37,405 nt of DNA from a virus, in the IMG/VR virus record IMGVR_UViG_3300020197_002660, positions 1-37,405 of that record. One strand, written 5' to 3'. Every line of letters starts with the position of its first letter. Position 1 is the stretch's first letter. Below the pieces are notes generated by a model, which worked only from the letters and a program-made list of their open reading frames with translations, was not told the origin of the DNA and made no database searches. The translations under genes were made by a program, and so were the position numbers. Of this stretch, positions 31,807 to 37,405 are shown in pieces.

Positions 31807-32997
31807 ATGAAAGTAGCAATTATCGGAAAAGGAACTAGTGGTATCATAAGTGCATTAGTCTGCATAATCAATGGATTTGATGTTGAAATCTTTTATGACC
31901 CAGATGCACCACATATATCAATCGGAGAATCTACAACTCCACACATATCACAAATAGTAAAAACAGTCTTTAATCATTTAACTTTAGACAGGTTAATTGA
32001 TAAAAATATAGTTTCTTTAAAAAAAGGCATAAAATTTGTAGGTTGGGGTGTTGGAGAAACATTTTCCCACTCATTTACAGATAATAATAATTCTTTTCAC
32101 TTTGAAACATCAAAGTTTAATCCCGTAATTCATTTTGAATTTGAAAAGATAGGGGTAAAATATCATGGAGAAAAAGTTAATGGATATAAGATTGAAAATG
32201 AAAAAATCATATTAAACGAAAAGTCTTATGATTTTGTCATAAATTGTACAGGATGGAATGATAATCCAGATTATGTTTATCCATTTTTAGAAACTGTAAA
32301 TTCAGCTGCCATTTATATAAAAGATTCGGTAGATCCCGAAATAGGAAATTATACGATACATACGGCGACCGAAGACGGATGGGAATTTGGTCTACCATTC
32401 CCCAAAGACAATATAACAAAACATGGATATTTGTTTAATAAACATTATATTAGTCAAGAAGAAGTAAGCAAAAAACTTAACAAAGAAAACTTAAGATTTA
32501 TTTCATGGACTCCGAGATATGCAAGAAAATTAATCACTAATCCTTACATTGCACATAATGGAAATAGTTTATTTTTTGCAGAACCATTACAAGCTCTTTC
32601 ACTTTTATACTACTATCACTTTGCAAAATTGTTGTGTGAATTTATAAAAAATAAGAGTTATTTTTCAATGAATAAAGTAAATCATGATTATACTTCAGAA
32701 GTAGCAACTTATTTTTATTCTTTGGCATATCATTATCAGTTTGGTTCAATATACAAAGACTCTAAATTTTGGAACAATATTTCCGAAAAATCAAAAAATA
32801 TAATATCTTTCTTACCACAATTGGAATTCAATAACTTAGCGGATTTTATAGTCGCTGCGGAAAAAACAAATCAAGAAAACTTTGCAAAAATTGGAGTTTT
32901 TGAACCATGGGATTTAAAAACATTACAATGTGGATTTTTAAATATACCTTTTGATGAAATTATTAAGAAAAAATCAGAAAGTTCTTTTATTTTATAA
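31807..32997 (+). CDS. Second, divergent flavin-dependent halogenase-like protein
   Basis: The 396-aa product is homologous in layout to the upstream halogenase but shorter. It has I-I-G-K-G-T-S-G (5-12) for FAD, S-I-G-E-S-T-T-P (38-45), K72 in S-L-K-K-G-I-K-F at the catalytic lysine position, and I-N-C-T-G-W. The WxWxIP motif is changed to W192-E-F-G-L-P197. The halogenase P-L-E-S-T-G becomes P-L-Q262-A-L-S, so the assisting Glu is replaced by Gln. It may have altered halide or substrate use, or act as a flavin hydroxylase instead. It starts 3 nt after the permease gene, indicating one transcript, and ends 3 nt before a truncated gene. Confidence 0.8.
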   Translation: MKVAIIGKGTSGIISALVCIINGFDVEIFYDPDAPHISIGESTTPHISQIVKTVFNHLTLDRLIDKNIVSLKKGIKFVGWGVGETFSHSFTDNNNSFHFETSKFNPVIHFEFEKIGVKYHGEKVNGYKIENEKIILNEKSYDFVINCTGWNDNPDYVYPFLETVNSAAIYIKDSVDPEIGNYTIHTATEDGWEFGLPFPKDNITKHGYLFNKHYISQEEVSKKLNKENLRFISWTPRYARKLITNPYIAHNGNSLFFAEPLQALSLLYYYHFAKLLCEFIKNKSYFSMNKVNHDYTSEVATYFYSLAYHYQFGSIYKDSKFWNNISEKSKNIISFLPQLEFNNLADFIVAAEKTNQENFAKIGVFEPWDLKTLQCGFLNIPFDEIIKKKSESSFIL

Positions 32998-33000
32998 AAA

Positions 33001-33189
33001 ATGATTCAAGTTATTGACAATTTTCTTTCCAATAAAGAATATGAATTAGTAATTCAAAAATGTTTTAATTGCAAATATTCTTTTGGAGAAAAAGATAAAC
33101 CAGAATTTCTGCCGACAGGAGTTATATCGAATATAGATAAAAGTGAAGAAATATATAAATTATTTTCTTCCAAAATAAATGAAAAATAA
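33001..33189 (+). pseudogene. Truncated N-terminal fragment of a phage oxygenase-like gene
   Basis: Sixty-two codons (M-I-Q-V-I-D-N-F-L-S-N-K-E-Y onward) look like the beginning of a phage 2OG-oxygenase-type protein: 'I-D-N-F-L-S' opens many P4H-like sequences, and L-P-T-G-V-I-S-N-I follows. None of the metal ligands is reached. The frame ends at TAA 33187-33189 inside the right copy of the 57-bp repeat, so the gene seems to have been cut by the recombination that placed the repeat. It could still be made as a small protein, since it starts 3 nt after the halogenase-like gene. Confidence 0.6.
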
Positions 33190-33234
33190 CCTTTTGACTG
33201 ATGAGAAAAACAATTTTAACGATGAAATTATTTT
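33178..33234 (+). repeat. 57-bp direct repeat, right copy
   Basis: Matches 30434-30490 with three mismatches. The copy is cut off shortly after, leaving only the first ~19 codons of the oxygenase reading frame. Confidence 0.93.
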
Positions 33235-33250
33235 AAATGAAAACCTTTAA
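33179..33250 (+). pseudogene. Remnant of the start of the 2OG oxygenase gene
   Basis: ATG at 33179 opens 23 codons (K-N-N-L-L-T-D-E-K-N-N-F-N-D-E-I-I-L) that repeat the N-terminus of the protein encoded at 30435 (K-N-N-F-L-T-D-E-N-N-N-F-N-D-E-I-I-F). They then run into unrelated sequence and stop at 33248-33250. It overlaps both the truncated gene before it and the small gene after it. Confidence 0.75.
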
Positions 33251-33389
33251 GAAATTTCAAGAAGAGTGGACGAATAAATATAAAAAGAGTATTGATTGCT
33301 CAAATCCAAAAGGATTTTCTCAACGTGCTCATTGCGCGGGAAAAAAAAGAGCAAAAGGTGAAAGTACTAAGTCAAAACCAGTTGAATGA
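33237..33389 (+). CDS. Small Cys/Lys-rich phage protein (50 aa)
   Basis: This short reading frame encodes 50 residues: a charged helical start (K-T-F-K-K-F-Q-E-E-W), then I-D-C-S-N-P-K-G-F-S-Q-R-A-H-C-A-G-K-K-R. I recognise the C-S-N-P-K-G-F-S-Q-R-A-H-C-A-G-K-K-R string as a motif that recurs in proteins of marine T4-like phages; its function is unknown. The Cys/His spacing (C-x11-C with a His) might bind a metal. Its TGA overlaps the ATG of the next gene (ATGA), so the two are translationally coupled. Confidence 0.65.
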   Translation: MKTFKKFQEEWTNKYKKSIDCSNPKGFSQRAHCAGKKRAKGESTKSKPVE

Positions 33390-35080
33390 AGAAAAACGGT
33401 CGCTGTCCTAAAGGAGAATATTATTGCTACACTAATAAGATGTGTAAACCAATTCCCGCTGGTTTTATGGTAGATCCAGCTGGAATGCTTCGTAAAGAAA
33501 ATGGTGCTTCTATTAGTGAAGAAGGTCTCCGTGACTGGTTTGGTAAGTCCAAATCAAAGGATGGTAAAGGTGGTTGGGTTAATGTTGTAACTGGTGGTAC
33601 TTGTGCGAGTGATGAACCTGGAGAGGGAACACCAAAATGTGTCTCCTCTGCAAAAAGAGCAAGTATGACAAAATCGGAAAGATTGTCTGCCGCGAGAAGA
33701 AAGAAAGCAGCAGATCCTGGACAACAAATGAAGACCGGTGCTGCAAAACCAACATATGTTTCCACAGATTCACCTAAAAAGAAAACACGTGAAGAAGAAA
33801 TAAATTTATCTGATTATTTTGAACTAGTAAATGATATAGTTTTGACTTATAAGGTAGGAAAAAATTCAGAGAATAATTTGATGGAAAAAAATAATTGCAA
33901 TCACACCAAAGAGGGTGTTAAATGTCCGTGTCACGGAAAAAAGAGGTGTCCCGTAGTGTTAGAAGCAAAAGATCACGAGTACTCTATGGCTCGCTCAGAA
34001 CTCTCTACAATCATGAGTGCCGCTAAAAGACTTAAAACTAAAATGGCAAAGGGTGAGGGTAATGTAGAAGCATGGGTACAATCAAAAATTACGAAAGCTG
34101 CTGATTACCTAGATAGTGCAGCAGACTACGTTGACAGTGGAGAGATGAACGAAGAGTCCGATAAAAAAGGAAAGGGTAGCGGCACAAAAGATGCTTGCTA
34201 TCATAAGGTTAAGTCAAGATATAGTGTCTGGCCCTCTGCATATGCCTCTGGAGCACTTGTAAAATGTCGCAAGGCAGGTGCTGCCAATTGGGGAAATAAA
34301 TCTGAAGAAAAAATAACAGATAGAATTCTAAATGATATTTTATCCGAAAAGTGTTGGCCTGGTTATAAAAAGAAAGGTATGAAAACAATGTTTGGAAAGC
34401 GTTATCCAAACTGCGTAAAAAAAGAGGATGTGACAATTGAAGATGCAGAAGGAAATACTTTTGCTGAAGTCGTTGATCTGATTAAACCAGAACCAATCAA
34501 AGGATTTAAAACTCAAGTTGAGGAAGCAACAAAATTACAATCTCAAACTGGAAACGTTGTAATGGTAACAGTCTCTTGGAGAGGCAAATATTACGCATTA
34601 AAAATCTTCTTCCCACAAGTTAAATTACCATCTCGCAAAGAAATTAGTGATGAACTTCAAAAGGTTTATCCTGGTTCAACTGTCGTTCATCACGCAGTTT
34701 CGGAAATTCAACCAGGACAACCATTAGTTCAATCAGTTGGTCCTCACGGTGGCAGTTTTGCTGCTGCTGGACCATCTAAAAAATATGTAAAACCTTATGG
34801 AGAGCAAGTTGAAATTGAAGAAGACTGGCAATCAGTGAATCGTAAAGACAAAACTGATGGATTGAGTCAAGCAGCAGTGAATGCTTATCGTCGTGAAAAT
34901 CCAGGATCAAAACTCAAAACTGCAGTAACTGAAAAGAATCCAACAGGTAAAAGAGCATCTCGTCGCAAGTCATTCTGTCGCAGAATGAAAGGAATGAAAT
35001 CAAAGTTAACTTCAGCAAAAACAGCACGAGACCCAGATAGCAACATTAACAAGGCACTTCGTCGTTGGAATTGTAATTAA
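33386..35080 (+). CDS. Cys- and Lys-rich modular phage protein, probable virion or DNA-packaging accessory
   Basis: The 564-aa product is mosaic and basic. Residues ~3-20 have C-P-K-G-E-Y-Y-C-Y-T-N-K-M-C-K-P-I-P. Residues ~50-120 have G-W-V-N-V-V-T-G-G-T-C-A-S-D-E-P-G and A-D-P-G-Q-Q-M-K-T-G-A-A-K-P. A Cys/His cluster at ~170-195 reads C-x-H...C-P-C-H-G-K-K-R-C-P. Next come C-W-P-G-Y-K-K-K-G-M-K-T-M-F-G-K-R-Y-P (around 330) and a ~100-residue globular part. The end carries A-Y-R-R-E-N-P-G-S-K-L-K-T-A-V-T with R-R-K-S-F-C-R-R-M-K-G-M-K and a final R-R-W-N-C. These modules recur in marine phage proteins of unknown function. It precedes gp17 by 8 nt. A nucleic-acid or head-associated role is conceivable but not shown. 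Confidence 0.65.
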   Translation: MKKNGRCPKGEYYCYTNKMCKPIPAGFMVDPAGMLRKENGASISEEGLRDWFGKSKSKDGKGGWVNVVTGGTCASDEPGEGTPKCVSSAKRASMTKSERLSAARRKKAADPGQQMKTGAAKPTYVSTDSPKKKTREEEINLSDYFELVNDIVLTYKVGKNSENNLMEKNNCNHTKEGVKCPCHGKKRCPVVLEAKDHEYSMARSELSTIMSAAKRLKTKMAKGEGNVEAWVQSKITKAADYLDSAADYVDSGEMNEESDKKGKGSGTKDACYHKVKSRYSVWPSAYASGALVKCRKAGAANWGNKSEEKITDRILNDILSEKCWPGYKKKGMKTMFGKRYPNCVKKEDVTIEDAEGNTFAEVVDLIKPEPIKGFKTQVEEATKLQSQTGNVVMVTVSWRGKYYALKIFFPQVKLPSRKEISDELQKVYPGSTVVHHAVSEIQPGQPLVQSVGPHGGSFAAAGPSKKYVKPYGEQVEIEEDWQSVNRKDKTDGLSQAAVNAYRRENPGSKLKTAVTEKNPTGKRASRRKSFCRRMKGMKSKLTSAKTARDPDSNINKALRRWNCN

Positions 35081-35088
35081 ACTAAATT

Positions 35089-36738
35089 ATGTTTGATAAT
35101 GTTTATCTTGGCAATCCAAATCTTAAAAAGGCAAATACTCCAATTGAGTTTACTCAAGAACAGATTGAGGAGTTTATCAAGTGCAAAGACGACCCCGTAT
35201 ATTTTGCAAACAACTACGTAAAAATTGTTTCTCTTGATGAAGGATTAGTTCAATTTCATCCATATAAGTTTCAAAAAAAGTTAATTAGAAACTTCCACAA
35301 ACACAGATTTAATATCTGTAAGATGCCACGACAGACTGGTAAGTCTACAACTGTAGTATCTTTTTTGCTTCATTATGCAGTTTTTAATGACAATGTAAAT
35401 ATTGGTATTCTCGCAAACAAAGCAGCGACGGCAAGAGAATTGCTTGATCGTCTGCAAACAGCTTACGAAAATCTTCCCAAGTGGATGCAGCAGGGTATTA
35501 TAGCTTGGAACAAAGGTTCTCTTGAATTAGAAAATGGAAGTAAAATTTTAGCCGCATCAACCTCAGCATCCGCAGTCCGAGGAATGTCATTTAATATTAT
35601 CTTCCTGGACGAATTTGCGTTTGTTCCAAATCATATTGCAGATGAATTTTTTAGTTCAGTATATCCTACAATTTCCTCAGGTAAATCAACAAAGGTAATT
35701 GTGGTTTCTACACCAAAAGGTATGAACCATTTTTATAGAATGTGGCACGATGCCGAAAAAGGTAGAAGTGAATTTGTTACGACGGATGTTCACTGGTCAG
35801 AAGTTCCTGGAAGAGATGCTAAGTGGAAAGAACAGACAATTGCAAATACTTCAGAACAACAATTCAAAGTTGAGTTTGAGTGTGAATTTTTAGGTTCTGT
35901 TGATACTCTTATTAGCGTTACAAAACTCAAAAACTTAGTTTATAGTGAGCCACTTAAGAAAAATAAGGGACTATCAATTTACGAGCAACCAAAAGAAGAT
36001 AATAATTATTTAATATCTGTTGATGTAGCTCGTGGAATTGGAAATGACTACTCCGCATTTGTTGTTTATGATATCACTACTATACCTTACAAAGTTGTAG
36101 CAGTTTATAGAAACAATGAAATAAAACCAATGCTTTTTCCTAACATAATTTGGGAAATGGCAAAGTCATATAATAAAGCATATACCTTAATAGAGGTTAA
36201 TGATATTGGCGATCAAGTTGCTTCTATTCTGCACTATGATTTAGAGTATGAAAATGTTTTAATGTGCTCTATGAGAGGTAGAGCTGGTCAGATAGTTGGT
36301 TCTGGTTTTTCTGGAAAAAGATCTCAACTTGGAGTTAGAATGACCAAGGCAGTTAAGAAACTTGGATGTTCTAATTTAAAACTTTTAATAGAGGATGATA
36401 AACTTCTTACTTGTGATTATGATATTATCAGTGAATTAACAACATTTACTCAAAGAAATCAATCTTTCGAAGCAGAAGAGGGTTGTAACGATGACTTAGC
36501 AATGTGTCTTGTAATTTTTGCCTGGTTAGTAGCACAAGACTATTTCAAAGAGATGACTGATAATGATGTTCGTAAAAGAATTTATGAGGAGCAAAAAAAT
36601 CAAATCGAACAAGACATGGCTCCTTTTGGTTTCATATTAAATGGTGTAGACGATGAAAAGGAATTTGTAGATAAAGATGGAGATCGTTGGTTTGTTGATG
36701 AATATGGAGATAGATCTTATATGTGGGATTATGCGTAA
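35089..36738 (+). CDS. gp17: Terminase large subunit (T4 gp17 homologue)
   Basis: This 549-aa protein is the DNA-packaging motor ATPase/nuclease. Walker A is P-R81-Q-T-G-K85-S-T. Walker B is N-I-I-F-L-D174-E175-F-A-F. The coupling region reads V-V-S-T-P-K-G (205-211). The nuclease half has the RNase H-like acids D312 (S-V-D-V-A-R-G), E369 (L-I-E-V-N-D) and D468/D469 (C-N-D-D-L-A). It is shorter than T4 gp17 (610 aa), mostly at the N-terminus, as in cyanophages. It overlaps the next gene by one base (TAATG). It anchors the window as T4-like and marks the return to core virion genes after the accessory block. Confidence 0.97.
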   Translation: MFDNVYLGNPNLKKANTPIEFTQEQIEEFIKCKDDPVYFANNYVKIVSLDEGLVQFHPYKFQKKLIRNFHKHRFNICKMPRQTGKSTTVVSFLLHYAVFNDNVNIGILANKAATARELLDRLQTAYENLPKWMQQGIIAWNKGSLELENGSKILAASTSASAVRGMSFNIIFLDEFAFVPNHIADEFFSSVYPTISSGKSTKVIVVSTPKGMNHFYRMWHDAEKGRSEFVTTDVHWSEVPGRDAKWKEQTIANTSEQQFKVEFECEFLGSVDTLISVTKLKNLVYSEPLKKNKGLSIYEQPKEDNNYLISVDVARGIGNDYSAFVVYDITTIPYKVVAVYRNNEIKPMLFPNIIWEMAKSYNKAYTLIEVNDIGDQVASILHYDLEYENVLMCSMRGRAGQIVGSGFSGKRSQLGVRMTKAVKKLGCSNLKLLIEDDKLLTCDYDIISELTTFTQRNQSFEAEEGCNDDLAMCLVIFAWLVAQDYFKEMTDNDVRKRIYEEQKNQIEQDMAPFGFILNGVDDEKEFVDKDGDRWFVDEYGDRSYMWDYA

Positions 36739-36965
36739 TGGAAGTAGACGAACATTTTGAACTTGAACACCTTTATCTTACAGAAAGAACTTGTAGAACT
36801 TGTGGGCAAACAAAAGATTTGATTGATGGATTTTATCTTTCAAGAAAAAATAAATATCAATTATCATCTTATTCGTATGAGTGTAAAGAGTGTACAATCA
36901 AAAGAATAACTGCTAAAAGAAAAGACTTAAATGTTGATGTAAACTGGGTTTATCCAGATTGGTAA
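36738..36965 (+). CDS. Small zinc-finger protein between gp17 and gp18
   Basis: I start at ATG 36738 (75 aa), which overlaps the gp17 stop as TAATG; a GTG at 36723 could add five residues. T-C-R-T-C-G-Q-T-K (C-x-x-C-G) and, ~25 residues later, Y-E-C-K-E-C-T-I-K-R (C-x-x-C) form a four-cysteine zinc site with the F-Y-x-x-(R/K) spacing of HNH-like or zinc-ribbon proteins. No HNH catalytic His-Asn-His is evident. It is translationally coupled to gp17. It may help packaging or be a homing-endonuclease relic; undetermined. Confidence 0.7.
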   Translation: MEVDEHFELEHLYLTERTCRTCGQTKDLIDGFYLSRKNKYQLSSYSYECKECTIKRITAKRKDLNVDVNWVYPDW

Positions 36966-37005
36966 ATGTTCGTGCGCTGTTTCCTCAATTGAAAGAAATC
37001 CTTTT

Positions 37006-37013
37006 TATAAATA
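37006..37013 (+). promoter_or_regulatory. Perfect T4-type late promoter TATAAATA before gp18
   Basis: TATAAATA lies 36 nt before the gp18 ATG, in the 84-nt gap after the zinc-finger gene. It is the clearest late promoter of the window. Confidence 0.8.
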
Positions 37014-37049
37014 ATTTTTAGAGAATTTGAGACTTCTTCGGAGAAAAAA

Positions 37050-37405
37050 ATGGCAGTAGCTCTTGTTTCACCTGGAGTATTGGTCAGAGAGGTTGATCTG
37101 ACCGTAGGGAGAGCAGATAATTTTGGAGTAAGTGCTGGCGCAATTGCCGGTCCATTCCAACAAGGACCTGTAGATTTTCCAATTACTATTACCAACGAAC
37201 AGGAATTACTTTCTGTTTTTGGTAAACCACTTTCAACCGACAATCAGTACGAATACTGGATGTCCGCATCTTCATTCCTTTCATATACAGGAATTTTACA
37301 GGTCGTAAGAACAGATGGTAGTAGTTTAAATAACGCAAATGTCGGTGTAAGCATTGCTAGCACTACAAGTGCAAAAATTAAAAATTATGACGACTATATT
37401 CAAAA
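37050..37405 (+). CDS. gp18: Tail sheath protein gp18, N-terminal part (runs off the window)
   Basis: The open frame from ATG 37050 continues past the right edge (118 codons seen). It starts V-A-L-V-S-P-G-V-L-V-R-E-V-D-L-T, the classic contractile-sheath N-terminus, followed by G-A-I-A-G-P-F-Q-Q-G-P-V and F-G-K-P, as in T4 gp18. The sheath surrounds the tail tube and contracts during DNA injection. GGAG lies 6-7 nt before the ATG, and a perfect late promoter lies upstream. The right end is cut by the window, not by a mutation. Confidence 0.95.
   Translation, partial: MAVALVSPGVLVREVDLTVGRADNFGVSAGAIAGPFQQGPVDFPITITNEQELLSVFGKPLSTDNQYEYWMSASSFLSYTGILQVVRTDGSSLNNANVGVSIASTTSAKIKNYDDYIQ

Noticed and set aside
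36950-37243. Minus-strand open frame of 97 codons across the start of gp18
   Set aside because: It is antisense to the clearly recognised tail sheath start and its late promoter, and it shows no protein motif.
1-37405. Integrase, attachment sites or transposon ends as the cause of the accessory block
   Set aside because: I found no recombinase gene, no tRNA and no inverted terminal repeats; only the 57-bp direct repeat shows clear recombination.

Overview
The window looks like part of the genome of a marine T4-like myovirus, most probably a cyanomyovirus infecting Synechococcus or Prochlorococcus. The evidence is its right end: a complete T4-type large terminase (gp17), a small zinc-finger gene, then the start of the tail sheath gene (gp18) behind a perfect TATAAATA late promoter. 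The DNA is AT-rich throughout, genes are tightly packed, and there are no recognisable tRNAs, rRNAs, CRISPR arrays or insertion sequences. A 38-residue C-terminal fragment at the left edge may be gp16. From memory of published cyanomyovirus genomes, a 'hyperplastic' accessory region lies between g15 and g18; almost the whole window would then be an unusually large version of it.

Layout. (1) 171-13245: a fibre/adhesin block of about a dozen virion proteins. They are built from shared modules: an Mtd-like N-terminal domain, G-D-G-S-x-L-T-G-I motifs, 'IELADF' modules and Peptidase_S74 chaperone tails. The block includes a 1550-aa fibre with a large internal duplication. (2) 13282-24286: three tryptophan-rich RCC1-type beta-propeller proteins. 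By hand count they have exactly 7, 14 and 21 blades, that is one, two and three complete seven-bladed propellers. (3) 17510-20697 and 24321-27996: two enzyme operons following the 14- and 21-blade genes. They encode Fe(II)/2-oxoglutarate oxygenases, several glycosyltransferases (GT25-like, TPR-GT9-like, two small DxD enzymes), heptose kinase, heptose-1-phosphate nucleotidyltransferase, a HAD phosphatase and a cupin. (4) 27983-30399, minus strand: an HldD-type ADP-heptose epimerase and a flavin-dependent tryptophan halogenase. (5) 30435-33250: another 2OG oxygenase, a TauE/SafE permease, a second divergent halogenase, and two truncated gene remnants bounded by a 57-bp direct repeat. (6) 33237-37405: two Cys/Lys-rich phage proteins, gp17, a zinc-finger protein and gp18 (partial).

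How the genes may work together (inference). Late promoters (ATAAATA) stand 20-60 nt before most transcription units, including both enzyme operons, so the enzymes would be made with the virion proteins. Hydroxylases, glycosyltransferases, ADP-heptose synthesis and tryptophan halogenases sitting beside giant Trp-rich adhesins suggest a locus that chemically decorates phage tail adhesins, by hydroxylation, glycosylation or heptosylation, and possibly halogenation. I know of no description of such a combined system. The parts are recognisable from sequence; their joint role is a hypothesis.
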